From: Ciona savignyi
Lineage: Eukaryota; Chordata; Ascidiacea; Phlebobranchia; Cionidae
Assembly: GCA_000149265.1 (NCBI GenBank)
Contig: CH002594.1
Span: 27,780 to 91,779, forward strand
Direction: 5' to 3'
DNA length: 64,000 bases
Below the pieces are notes generated by a model. That model was not told the DNA's origin. It saw nothing but the letters and a program-made list of their open reading frames with translations, and made no database searches. Position 1 is the first letter of the stretch. Each line of letters begins with the position of its first letter. The position numbers and the translations under genes are program-made. Below are positions 46,501 to 56,035 of the stretch, one piece after another.

Positions 46501-49500
46501 GCGTGTTTTAACATTTTTACCTTTCCGGTTAACTTTTTTCACAAAATCTTAAAATCTAACGAACAGTGTACCAGAGTATCTTTGAAAAAGTCGTATAAAA
46601 TCAAAATAAAACTTAATAAATCACTGTCAGATGCACGGTGATGGTGAAACATTGGGTTTGGCAACCAGGTCACTGTGCTAACCAAAGAAACAATCAAATA
46701 GTTTCCTAAATTGCAATATTTACGGTGAAATGTTCCTTGTCAGACGCCATAATGTCCCACAATATGACGTCCCCATTATATGATGAAGATAGGAATCGTG
46801 AAGCTGAATCCTTCGGCCAATGCAGCGCAACAAACAACCGACTTGTATCTTCGCTTATTCTTCGACCTGAAACCAACCCAGGTGGATTAATGGGGTGAGT
46901 GGGGTTAAGGGGTAAATTTATCGATAAATGTTTTGCCTGGTAATCCTTTCTATAAGTAAGTTGTGATCTTGAGCAAGGTTGAGTGAGGTCTGGGCGGAAA
47001 AATAATTAGTATATTTTTTTTTATATAAATCTTAAATCACATCTCGTATGATTGTTTGGTTCATAAATATTTGGTGTTGGAAGCAGTATTTACTGTCCTA
47101 GTGATTTTGCATTTAAATATAGCATGAGATGATCTGTTTTAAGATCATGCATAATACATGTAAGATCGCCTGGCAAAACAACTCAACGCCAAAGTTCATA
47201 TTATTTTAAGAGTTTGTAATATTACTTCATTTTAATTGAATTTTGACTTTAACCTAATGTCAAAGTCCATTTTTTTGTTTTAATTCGAAAATGTTTGGCT
47301 TTGCGCTTTATGCTCACTGCTCATACTATCTATTTTCAAATATATCAATAAACCTTTGGATGGTTTGGTCGGTAACTTGATTATTCTGAGACATTTTCCC
47401 CTTGATAAGCTCCACAAACGAATCGTTCTGTCTTTACTGCTCGTTACAATGATACTTTGGAAACTGCAAAATAATGGGTGATGAATAATTTTTTTTAATA
47501 AACGACCAAATAAATTAACAAAGTGACTGCTGATAAAATATGCCTAGGGCCAAACATGAAAATTATATGTTATATATTTGACAGTCTTAAATAATTATGA
47601 GGGAAATTCACATATAGTTTAACAGTGCATATATATATATACAGGTACTATAAGGCAAAATGATTGCGCAGAGAGGCTTATAATTAAAATTAAGTAATTT
47701 AATACCACCATACATATATAACAGAGAAAAATATGATAAAAGAAGAAACACGGCCACAGTATATAAATGAAGTTTAACTGCTCTGTTGTAAAAGAAATTA
47801 TGGCAACAAATACATTGAGCAGTGCAAAGTAAAAACTTTCAGATATTTTGACATAAAAGCAGGAGTAAAACTTAATTAACTTTTAGGAGTTAGGTAATGT
47901 AATTAAAATTTGGTAAAATTTTATTAAACTCTTACTTTTCCTCATTCGTAATTTGACCGTTGGTATCCTGGTTGGATGGGTAAATATCCTCCGTCGGGAA
48001 AGCCGACCAAACCAATGAATGAATTTCGTTGCCATGACCTCGTAGTTTGCGGATGACCTGGTTCATATGGGGGTTGGTGGGAAGGAGGGATGAATTATTT
48101 GATATTTATCATGTACTACTATCCATCCCACAATCACGATTGGAATTTGGATTAAATAGGAAATAATTTTTTTTGATTTTACCAATTCAAAATTAACTCG
48201 TAGTGGGAAAAAATACTCGTAGTGGGACAAAATAAGTTTGTATATATAAATTTGATGCATATTAGCAAAAGTAATAAACCTTTTTGTAATAAAATCTTTT
48301 TAATAATTATGTGTTTCCTTTGGGATTCTAATGGAACCACATTTTGATTGTACTCTGTTTTGTTTCAACATGGCTTTTTGTCAAACATACATGTAATTCT
48401 ATTTTTCTTAATCAAACAATTGACAAGTATTAAACTGGTACTGGCTCTTAGTTTGATCTTAGCATTGTACAATATCATGCATAATGCTCAATGGCATCAG
48501 TATCTCTCTAAAGATTTCAACTAATTAAATAACAATTGTTGCCAAATCTTAAAGCTTTGCAGAAAGGATTTGTATACCAATGTACATTCCATNNNNNNNN
48601 NNNNNNNNNNNNNNNNNNNNNNNNNNNNNNNNNNNNNNNNNNNNNNNNNNNNNNNNNNNNNNNNNNNNNNNNNNNNNNNNNNNNNNNNNNNNCAAGTATT
48701 CATGTAATAAGTCTTCCATATTTTTCCTTTGACATTGATAAAACATAAATATCCGATACTTTTGTTTGCTAAATTTACCTATTGTCTGTGTGAGACCTCT
48801 TTTTACGTTTTTGTAAAAAATCTAATGATTACCGTATATACTCGCATGTAGGCGCACTAGACCTATTAGTTTTGTGTTAAAAAAGGTCAATTTGGGGCAC
48901 ATAACCCGCACATAAGTGGCACTAAAAATCTAGGGATTTAACAGGTCCTTTTTCAATCTTTTTTTGCATAGATAACTTCCTTTTTTGTAAGGCTTAGTAT
49001 AGAAGCATTGTTTACCTGGAGAGCAGTGCACGCAGACCACTTTATTCATCCCATGAACTTTGTGTTCGTTGGCTACTCTCTGAGTGTGAATGTCCCAACA
49101 CTTCACCAGGCCGTCATCTGCCCCAGAGATGAGATAAACCTCCCCAGCACTCCCTTTCACACCAAACGAACATGTCACCACCCGTTCTTCATGTCCACTT
49201 AGTATACCTGGGGGTATAGGATGAGGGGTGACCTTTTAACAATTAAATTTTATTTAAAAATTTTAATCAAAAAATGATTTATAAATATTTTTTATCATTT
49301 TAATCAATAACTGTAAGAATTTATAATCCACATGGATAGAAAACTTATTTTTATTTGGATTTCATTAATATATATTTTAATATAGACCAGGGGTGGCCAG
49401 ACCTGTTTCATGCTCAATCAGCATATAACAAAATTTAGTTTTAAAAGAGTCACATGTTATCAGTGAATCCAAACTTTTCCTCACATTCTGTTTTAAAATT

Positions 49501-49913
49501 TAAATTATTCCTCAACAACATTTCTTGGCTAAACTTTTTTTGCAATTATTAGTATAACCGTAACTAAGACGTTAAAACTAGGTAAGCCCTGACGTACAGC
49601 TTTAATCTGACAGTTAACTACAGTTTTCAAAAGTGAATATAGTATATTATTACTAACAATCAGTCCATTGTTATTATGTGTGATTAAACGCATCAGCAAT
49701 CAAAGGCTCAAAGAGTCGCAGTTTGGCCACCCCTGATATAGCAATTCATATAAACTGTATTCATATAGACTGACCGTAATGCTGAGGGGCCGTTCCACGT
49801 ATATCAAGCAGATACACCAGACTTCTTGACGCAAATGCGAAAAATCCATTTCCACTTGAATCGCAAGCTCGTGACTGGTACCAAACTGGTGATGATGCTA
49901 ACACAGCTTCCAT
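31041..49913 (-). CDS. GEMIN5: GEMIN5, WD40 protein of the SMN complex, ~26 exons
   Basis: Minus-strand exons in order: 49775-49913, 49016-49207, [48693-48768 into the gap, tentative], 47936-48057, 47354-47463, 46724-46866, 45846-46038, 44790-44914, 44374-44439, 43817-44005, 43429-43565, 42664-42770, 41861-41965, 38886-39022, 37902-38085, 37278-37382, 36616-36801, 35989-36161, 35190-35332, 34431-34519, 33861-34030, 33306-33441, 32681-32960, 32277-32386, 31789-31922, 31041-31319. All listed exons join in phase except across the gap. Hallmarks are [12 protein letters not shown] (N-terminus), [78 protein letters not shown] and [13 protein letters not shown] (WD40 propellers), a KNKKKK linker, and the TPR-like part [18 protein letters not shown] and [18 protein letters not shown]5 binds snRNA and the m7G cap and delivers snRNA to the SMN complex. 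The product is about 1,250 residues plus exon 3, against 1,508 in human; the human C-terminal RNA-binding tail has no clear counterpart. The last exon is the least certain. Confidence 0.9.
31547..31582. repeat. (TA)n microsatellite
   Basis: About 18 TA units in the last intron of GEMIN5. Confidence 0.9.
31660..31740 (+). repeat. SINE fragment
   Basis: TTGGTCGCTAGATAGTCGG, TGTCCTTAGGCAAGGCGC and ACGGACAC of the SINE body lie in the last GEMIN5 intron. Confidence 0.5.
32060..32240 (+). repeat. SINE, diverged, next to GEMIN5 exon 24
   Basis: AGGATCGAAACCAACTGC, GTGGAATTAATGGGTTTTAC and GATCTGACGATTACCCGTG in order. It ends about 40 bases from the exon 24 donor at 32277. Confidence 0.55.
32405..32620 (+). 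repeat. SINE in a GEMIN5 intron
   Basis: AGCTTGGTGGGTTGGTGGG head, CGCTAGCTAGTCAGTTGTG, AAGGCACTTAGCGG, GATTGCCCGTGTGATAAC. It starts about 20 bases upstream of the exon 24 acceptor on the minus strand. Confidence 0.7.
32975..33215 (+). repeat. Two SINE head fragments in tandem
   Basis: First CCGGAAGGTTGAATGACCG with GACAAGGCATGTAC (to about 33080), then ATTAGCTTGATGGGCGCGCG and TTTAAAACCAGCCACTGGC with GTTGTGTCCTTAGG (from about 33095). Both are cut off after the central part. Confidence 0.5.
33575..33850 (+). repeat. SINE in a GEMIN5 intron
   Basis: GGATCGAAACTGGTTC, GGCAAGGCATTTAACAG, CACACTGCAATATCTCCGG, GATGGGCGTGATGTGATCTG and CATTCACGAGGATAAACATG. Its end is about 10 bases from the exon 21 donor at 33861. 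Confidence 0.75.
34600..34825 (+). repeat. SINE in a GEMIN5 intron
   Basis: GGGATCGAAACCAGCCGC, TAGCTAGTCGGTTG, GGGCAAGGCGCTTCACG and GTGGGCGCGAGGTGATC. Confidence 0.75.
35065..35170 (+). repeat. Ser/Leu-tRNA-like SINE
   Basis: GATGTGTGGCCGAATGGTTA, ACCATATACCGACTTACC, then GGGTTCAAAACTCGG as the B-box half. It lies next to the GEMIN5 exon 19 donor at 35190. Confidence 0.6.
35365..35540 (+). repeat. SINE in a GEMIN5 intron
   Basis: TGGTCGCTAGCTAGTCGGTT, GGGCAAGGCACTTAACGG and CCAAATTAAAGGAAC; the 3' half is partly deleted. It sits about 30 bases upstream of the exon 19 acceptor on the minus strand. Confidence 0.7.
37560..37805 (+). repeat. SINE in a GEMIN5 intron
   Basis: CGCTAGCTAGTCGGTTGTG, AAGGCACTTTACGG, CCAGCGGATTAATACG, TAACCCGACGTTGG and CATTCACGGGGATAAACATG. 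Confidence 0.8.
39050..39275 (+). repeat. SINE, diverged, next to GEMIN5 exon 14
   Basis: GTTGCAGGTTTAAAACCAG, TTGGCAAGGTCG, CGCCTGAACCCAGAGGATTA and GATGGTGGGCATGAGG. It starts about 30 bases from the exon 14 acceptor on the minus strand. Confidence 0.65.
39449..41787. mobile_element. Kolobok-like DNA transposon with ~575-bp TIRs and a THAP relic
   Basis: The ends are AGGGGAACTGAAG and CTTCAGTTCCCCT, flanked on both sides by TTAA (39445-39448 and 41788-41791). The inverted repeats extend to about 40033 on the left and 41215 on the right with high similarity. TTAA targets, an AGGGG start and a THAP-domain product together point to the Kolobok superfamily; piggyBac is the main alternative because it also uses TTAA. 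No transposase catalytic region is seen. The element lies in the GEMIN5 intron between exons 41861-41965 and 38886-39022. Confidence 0.8.
40322..40737 (+). pseudogene. THAP-domain protein of the Kolobok-like element, frameshifted start
   Basis: From 40357 a frame encodes a C2CH THAP zinc finger: [43 protein letters not shown] and the late NTVPTIL proline motif. It lacks an in-frame ATG. A start at 40322 gives [11 protein letters not shown] and then stops in another frame, so a small indel probably broke the N-terminus; an unseen upstream exon is the alternative. The frame ends after about 127 residues, with only a Ser/Thr-rich tail and no catalytic domain. THAP domains bind the transposon's own DNA ends in related elements. 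Confidence 0.75.
43130..43330. repeat. MITE relic in a GEMIN5 intron
   Basis: AGAGGGAAGTAGGAAAGGAAG, CACTAAAATAAAG and GTTCTGGGGTTGAGAGAAG, closing with TTTTAGTAGCAGTTTATC. Same family as 29300-29511, degraded. Confidence 0.55.
44470..44640 (-). repeat. SINE fragments
   Basis: AGAACCCATTAATTCATTGG and CTTGCCGAATGACATAACC on the reverse strand, followed by a duplicated short piece GATGTCTGCTAAATGCCTTG. Confidence 0.5.
44965..45165 (-). repeat. SINE in a GEMIN5 intron
   Basis: ATTCATGTTTATCCCCGTG, AACACACGGGAAATCG, TCGGGTTACCGGAGC and GGTTCAGGCGATATCC, the reverse complement of the SINE body. It starts about 50 bases upstream of the exon 8 acceptor on the minus strand (44914). Confidence 0.75.
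45460..45815. repeat. Inverted pair of Ser/Leu-tRNA-like SINEs
   Basis: TTGCTGAATGGTTAATGCAACC (plus, from about 45465) faces GTTGCGTTAACCATTTG (minus, near 45790) with GTCGAACCCATGGTGGAC between them. The two copies point toward each other next to GEMIN5 exon 7. Confidence 0.5.
48593..48692. other. Assembly gap (100 N) inside GEMIN5
   Basis: Placeholder gap. Part or all of GEMIN5 exon 3 (about 60 residues of the first propeller) is not represented in the visible sequence. Confidence 1.
49388..49735. mobile_element. hAT-like MITE in GEMIN5 intron 1
   Basis: Inverted ends CAGGGGTGGCCAGAC and GTTTGGCCACCCCTG, with flanks ATATAGAC and ATATAGCA matching at six of eight bases. Confidence 0.8.
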
Positions 49914-51027
49914 CTACCAACTTTTATCTCGAATTAATCAATATAAAGTCAATATATGTTATATTAAAAAACATTGTAGGAACCCAATACAATTCTTTAC
50001 ATAATAAATATTAAAAATTTTCAGATAGTATCATTTATTATCATTCATATTAAATAACAGGACTAATAACAAAGTTTTCATTAAAAATTGAAATTTAAAA
50101 GTGAAATAAAGTAACAAAAGTTTTTAAATAGATGAATTTTTTGCTTGGCCTATTCCACAATTCCATGCATTATTTTAAAATAATTATTTGAATATTAAAC
50201 GAGTTATTTATGACCAAAATTGTTTGTTTGTGTATTAAAATATTATATTTGCTTTTGGGTATAAAATAAATATAAAAATTATAATTGAGCCAATTAAGTC
50301 TACAAACAAATAAAACCAGTCAGGAAAAGTATTCAATTAAAACAACACAAAATGGAACTTAATGCAGTTACATACATTACAATTGAAATATTTTTATACT
50401 ATGTAAATATGAACAAAAAATAACTACATGACAAATATTTTTACATTGGTATATGATATTAACTGTGCATTTAATCAAATAAAACATTATTACAGAGTTG
50501 TGAAAGGTGTAGTACCGGTAATACTAGGCACAATTCACTTAATAGAATTAAATATTAAATTATTTTTTATTTCTTTGATGCATATAAGAAATAACCCTTA
50601 TTAATCAAAGTTAAGAAACGAAATAAAACAGCACATTTAGAGTTGGTATCTTATTAAATAAAAACAAATTAAAATTCTTGGTCATTAAATCAGTAGGCCT
50701 ATAGCACAATAGCTATGGCTAGTGGGTAAAACTAACAATTATTAAATAAAATTAAAAAGAATAGTAAAACTACCGTGACAGTCTTAAAAGAAATGTGTGT
50801 GACAAGTAACCTGTGCAATGGGTAAATTGCTTCAGTATAAGATGTGGCAAAAATAGGGACCATAGTTAAAAAAAATATTTAGGTACTGACTGTTGTCTTT
50901 AGAGGTTATCTCCACCAAAATATATGTTAAATTACATATATATCGTGTTTTTGATTGATTAATGTTTTTGGTTCAAAAACAAATCCCCTAAAAAAACATG
51001 ATACGAAAACTGAAGTAAAACACAATA
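49914..51027. other. AT-rich intergenic stretch
   Basis: It lies between the divergent-side end of GEMIN5 and the LRR gene's 3' end. Nothing beyond AT-rich sequence is seen; it should contain the GEMIN5 promoter and the 3' UTR of the LRR gene. Confidence 0.4.
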
Positions 51028-52512
51028 TCAATATATATCATATCTTATCGAAACATTTAAATTTTCCTTTTCTATAAATGTACTTAATGTGGTAAAGTCA
51101 GAGTAGGAGATGTTCATGCATTTCCTAATGTCTATTTCACAAACTTGATTATCGTGCAGAAGTATAAACCACACGCTGGATGCAGAGAGGTTGCAACAAA
51201 ACAAGGAAATACTTTCAAGTTTCAAGCAGCGGCCCTTGAAAGCCCAGCATATGAACTCATCAATGCCTTGGAAACTTCCTTCTGACAAAGAAAAAGTTCT
51301 CAAACTGTGTTTTGAACCTTCGAATATGGATTTTAATTGGGGGAGAACTGCATTGCTGCAACTTTCATCCAAAATATGCATTTTTAAACTTCCCAGTTTG
51401 GACCATGCGTTCCCGCGAGAGTTTGAAAGATGTTTATCGGAAGTTATATGCGACAGAAATGATTCTTTTAACCTTTGATGTCTTGTCGACCACTCTTCAG
51501 TGGGATATATTGAAATGTCCAATTCAGTCAAGTCAGGACAACATGCACCAATATATTCCAACAACTCGAATGGAAGCACCCAATTTAAAGACAATGTTTT
51601 TAGAAAATTAAGCTCCTTTAAAACTTGAAAGAAATGTAGATCAATGCCAGTGCAATGGCCCGATAGATTGAGATGCCTAAGATTTGAAACACTTTTCATC
51701 AGGGTGGGTAAAGCAACAATTTCTTGTATTTTCTCAGTATCAAGACTGGGTGAATCTTTATCTCCAATTAAATTCAACTTGATTCCTTTATTTTGAATGC
51801 AAAGCTGTGCAAGGGCGACCCAGAAATGATCAGCTGTGAAGCATAAAAGTTGTGGGCACCAGGAACCAAGTATGCTAATAACTGTGTCATATCTGGTGGG
51901 ACAGTGGTCCATTGTCAACACTTTTACCACTTGACTGAAGCGTGTAAGTTCATTATTTCCACCTGTAGTTTGGTGATTGAACAAACTTATGATGCCAGAT
52001 TGCGTTAGCCTCGATGAGTTGTTTATATGTAAGACGGTCAAGACTTTGCATTCACTTCCGATAAAATTTGCAACTTTGTCGTTAAAATTGCCGGCGGACA
52101 CGTTAAGACTTGTCAAACCATTGGAAAATTGCTGAACAACGGATAGCAGCGTCTTGGATGACACTCGAGTGCAACTTGCCAAATTCAAATGCGTAACTTT
52201 CACACACCTTGTCATAACAAGTTGCATAACGGAATCGGTAATCAAAGCACGGCACCCAGAGAAATCAATCACCTTAACATTTGGTACAATAAGCAGCTGA
52301 AGGTACAATTTGGACATTCTTCTCTGTGAATTCAAGCACTTGAACAGCGCTGTGATAGAATTCTCATCTAAAGCGTCAAAGGGTCCAATTATGAAACGAA
52401 ATTGAGAGGAGCCATATTTTCCTCGATAATCCGATGACCATTCTTCCATATTTTCAACAATGTTTCCAACTGATAACATCCTTAGACTTTCCGGACTTTG
52501 GCAACGAGGCAT
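51028..52512 (-). CDS. Leucine-rich-repeat protein, single exon, 494 residues
   Basis: An uninterrupted frame from ATG at 52512 to the stop at 51028. Repeats of the cysteine-containing LxxLxLxxCxxIT type recur, for example KVIDFSGCRALITDS, VTHLNLASCTRVSS, LRHLNLSGHCTGI, LTELDIS, and near the C-terminus LESISLFCCNLSASS and VCEIDIRKCMNISYSD. This is the FBXL/AMN1/ZYG11 style of LRR, often a substrate receptor in ubiquitin ligases. The N-terminus (ESLRMLSVGNIVENMEEW) does not show an F-box that I can recognise. There is no signal peptide or membrane segment. Lack of introns is unusual beside its neighbours and could mean a retrocopy origin. Exact family unassigned. Confidence 0.85.
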   Translation of the reverse strand: MPRCQSPESLRMLSVGNIVENMEEWSSDYRGKYGSSQFRFIIGPFDALDENSITALFKCLNSQRRMSKLYLQLLIVPNVKVIDFSGCRALITDSVMQLVMTRCVKVTHLNLASCTRVSSKTLLSVVQQFSNGLTSLNVSAGNFNDKVANFIGSECKVLTVLHINNSSRLTQSGIISLFNHQTTGGNNELTRFSQVVKVLTMDHCPTRYDTVISILGSWCPQLLCFTADHFWVALAQLCIQNKGIKLNLIGDKDSPSLDTEKIQEIVALPTLMKSVSNLRHLNLSGHCTGIDLHFFQVLKELNFLKTLSLNWVLPFELLEYIGACCPDLTELDISIYPTEEWSTRHQRLKESFLSHITSDKHLSNSRGNAWSKLGSLKMHILDESCSNAVLPQLKSIFEGSKHSLRTFSLSEGSFQGIDEFICWAFKGRCLKLESISLFCCNLSASSVWFILLHDNQVCEIDIRKCMNISYSDFTTLSTFIEKENLNVSIRYDIY

Positions 52513-53500
52513 TTTAAACTATCGTGAAAATTTAAACTGAATAAAATCATTAAGCCTACTAAACCCTGCGGTAAATAAAAGCATATACAATTTAATTCAA
52601 CTTGTAGTTTTTTAACGAATAAATCCTTCCAATAAAGCATGGAATGGGAGTCTCATGTTTACTCGGGTGGGTTGCACAATTTATCCAATTAAGTTACAAC
52701 TGTTATCGATAATGTAATCTATCACTTTCATACTGATGGGTGTGAAACTTTATATTATATATACAATATGCATGCCGACATTGACATGAATTGTCATAAG
52801 GAATTCTGCGTGTTGCAGCTTTTATCATTTTCAGCTTTCACAAATATTGGAATTAAAGGTGTTGGGAACAAGTTTAGTTTTAGTTTATTTTTTGTATCTA
52901 CGATGAACACACGAAGCAAGTCCGATAATAATTTGGAAAAAAAACGGAAAAACGACAATCGTTAAAACACATCAAAAAACCCACGACCTTACGGCGCCTT
53001 GCCCAAAAACACTTATTTTAATATCCTTAACAGAAATTCACAGATATAATAAACCTTAACAATTTGTAATCCATTCTTCAAGACCAAAAAAATTAAGTTC
53101 CTGCAAATAACACACGTTTATTCGACTACTAACAAAGGGGATTACCCATCAAGATATAGCGATTTCTATGGATTAAACACCACAACGGTTAATAATATAT
53201 GATAAAATAAGCTGATACTTTGGCTTGTACTTGTTTGCCCAATTAAATCATTAACGGTTAAGTAATCATAAGCTAAAACTAATAGTTAAAAGCATGTTAA
53301 ATCCTTAAATCTAGCCTTATCGTGGTGCAAGTGATTCGATGGGCTGAACAAAACTGTTGCAATATCTCCATATTATTAACACACCACAACAGCCCCCGTA
53401 ACCCGACTGTGGGTACAAGGTGTAAATATTTAATCTTGCCAAAGGTTTTCACACTAAACACATTGGATCGGGCCTGAAGTGTAATCTGCGTGAGCAACGA
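52513..53500. other. 5' flank of the LRR gene
   Basis: No supported gene or full repeat. A fragment near 53360-53420 (CAACAGCCCCCGTAACCCG) resembles SINE body sequence. Confidence 0.35.
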
Positions 53501-53504
53501 TTAT

Positions 53505-53810
53505 ATTTCAGCCGATGGGTCGCAGGGCGAAATTGTTCGCCAAGTCAGTGGGTTGAGTATTTGGACGAGGCACTTAGAATACATTGCATGAACCTAGTGG
53601 AAAATTGGGTAGTACCGAATTAAAGGAACTTCTCAATTATACACAACATACTACAATAGGTACGGTAAACCGTCGGTGGGCATAATGTAATTTACCGATT
53701 ACCCGTGTGATAACACCCCTTGCGTATTCACAAACTTATCTGCCGATTGCCCGTAAGATAGCGCGCCAGAGTACTTTTTCCGTTTAGGGGATAAACATAA
53801 ATATTCTGTC
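53505..53810 (+). repeat. Diverged tRNA-derived SINE
   Basis: TTCAGCCGATGGGTCGCAGG, AGGCACTTAGAATACATTGC, GTACCGAATTAAAGGAAC, ACGGTAAACCGTCGGTGGGC and GATTACCCGTGTGATAAC. Confidence 0.65.
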
Positions 53811-54143
53811 CAACGGCGCAAAGAAAGCAAGGTAGTCCCGAGACGATGCATAAACCGTTTCATAAAAAAATGTGTCGAATAAAAAGCTTTTATTTACAGC
53901 AACCACTACACTCGCGAACAGTTAGATAACAACATATGTGTTTTGCCTACAACTAATATATTAATAGGCAAAAACTAAGCATTTTAAACCAAGGCAATGC
54001 TGTGTTATACTTAATCAGAACGCGAAAAAAATAGATTAGGGCAACAAATTATTGCGGCATGCAAATGTGTTATGCTTTACTTTCTGTGACGTATGGATAG
54101 ACCTGTACAAAGTTTTAAGTCATAGTTCCTTCATATTTAGACA

Positions 54144-55579
54144 TCACACTCTCCCAATGTGGCTGTCCAGGGGTAGCGCGCCGGGATATTCTGCGGCCAC
54201 GCAACACCAAGCCAACGCACTTAGGATTGCTGCAAGAAAAGCCAGCCCTGCAGCAGCCCATGCGAGATAGAAAGAGTAGCCGAACATTGGGTCGATCCCA
54301 CTCAAAAGCCTGGTAGCCGCTTCAACTTGATTAGAACTGCTCGATCCTGGCGCTTGTCTCTTCTTTCTTCCATGGCCCAGAAGGTCCTCCAGATTTGGCA
54401 TGGAACTAGGGATGATTTTTGATCCGAGTTTCTCTAAATCTCCAAGTGGGTTAGTGCTGCTAGAACCTCCTAATAAGTTGCTAAATTCTGCATTAAGGTT
54501 GGAATCGCCAGCGATCTTTGATCCGAGGTTCTCTAAATCTTTAAGTGGGTTAGTGCTGCTAGAACCTCCTAATAAGCTGCTAAATTCTGAATTAAGGTTG
54601 GAATCGCCAGCTCCACCAAAAAGACTGGCCCCACCCATTCCAGAAGACAAACTTTTACTGAATACTTTGCTAACGGTGTTGCCAAGCTGTGCGGACCACA
54701 TGATTGGATTGTGGATAACTTTACTCTGCGGGACAGTGTAGGCCAGCGCTCCGCCAAGTAGAAATATCGCTGTGAGTAAAAAAGAAGTTAGTTGTTGCGA
54801 CTGGTTGTCTTTTTTTTGCCAGCACGAAATAGAGAAATAGTAGTTTAGGCCGACTACAAAATTAACACATTAAAACGCTTAATTTACTAGTCCTATACAT
54901 TTTACGTATTGCGGCGGGTCAATCAATAAAGACAAGCTAGCCTACGTTTCAGGCTGCGTTTTGTCACGAGGTGATATTAAATATCTCCTACAATTACCTC
55001 CAAACGTAAGCACCACTGCTCCGATTCCGTTGTAGGTGCGCGCTGCTGCTTTGCGTCGATGGCTCATGGAGTCAGAGCAGCTGCTCATTATAATGAATAT
55101 GACTCCCACAATAATGAGTAGCATGGAAAAGAAGAGAAGGCCAATCGTGATCCGGACAAAGGAATCCATCGAACTTACTAGCAAAACACACTAGCATTAA
55201 CACATGAATGTAATGTAATAAGGTATAGTTATGCATATTAATCACGCGATTTGACTTCGACTTACTCGGTAACGCAACACCTGCGTCGATGGTCAGAATT
55301 GAGTAGGCGAATTTAAAAAGTCCCGTTTTGAAGCACAGTTTTCCCGTGAACATCGCTTGGACCGAAGCTGGAAGAGTTCCCATTCCCCCAGCTTTCATCA
55401 TTTGCAATATACTGCTTGAATCCATACATGCCTGTCAATACAAGTGTCATTTATAAAAACACAAAATAGAAATCTAGTATACATACCACCATCCAGTCGC
55501 TTGTTGCAAGGGAAGTGATCAGAACCAGGACCGCTAGAAGGGCCAAGATAATAGCCCACACTTGCGCAATTCTCGCCAT
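54144..55579 (-). CDS. Claudin/PMP22-like tetraspan with furin-site loop, copy A, 4 exons
   Basis: Minus-strand exons 55487-55579, 55266-55431, 54998-55177 and 54144-54769, all in phase, give 354 residues. TM1 (IILALLAVLVLITSL) leads to a W...C...C first loop (SDWMVAC, GKLCFKTGLF) like PMP22/claudin proteins. TM2 is IGLLFFSMLLIIVGVIF and TM3 is VVLTFGAIFLLGGALAY. A second loop of about 150 residues follows, Ser/Gly/Asn-rich, with a tandem duplicated unit (SSSTNPLKDLENLGSKI and SSSTNPLGDLEKLGSKI) and GHGRKKRQAP, a furin-type dibasic site. TM4 is LAWAAAGLAFLAAILSALAW, then a short tail. Ligand or partner unknown. Cleavage within the loop is inference from the motif. Confidence 0.85.
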
Positions 55580-55912
55580 AACCTAATTTTATCTCAAATG
55601 TACCGATATCTGAAAACTAAAAATACGTTGGTAAAACTCGTGGTAACTCGTTAATTTTCCTTGTAAAAAATAAAAATTTATACACCTTTTAAACAAAAAG
55701 TATTTCCTTTGCTAAACACAAATCGGCTGGTAAAATATTCCCCATGTTCACCCTTCAAATATACTGGTACGAAATGCGCTGAGCGGTAAGCAATCTCATT
55801 CAAATCGTTTAACAAGATATAAATATTCTTAAAAGTATAGCTCAAATTAACCAACTAAAATTCTTCCTTACTGTACTAGGGATACACAATGACACTGAGG
55901 CATGTCGAAGGT

Positions 55913-56035
55913 TAAGCTTCGCCTGCGAAAGACAGAAGGATAAAGAGGAGACGAGAGAGAAAGGAAGAGAAAAAGAGAAGGTAAATATAAGGGAGAGACG
56001 ATTTAAAAGAGAAAAAAGAAACACAAGCAGGATAT
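55913..56035. promoter_or_regulatory. Purine-rich 5' flank of tetraspan copy A
   Basis: AGACAGAAGGATAAAGAGG and GAGAGAAAGGAAGAG, ending AAAAAAGAAACACAAGCAGG. The same segment type recurs at 57235-57335 and 61130-61225, always with a purine-rich plus strand. Confidence 0.5.
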
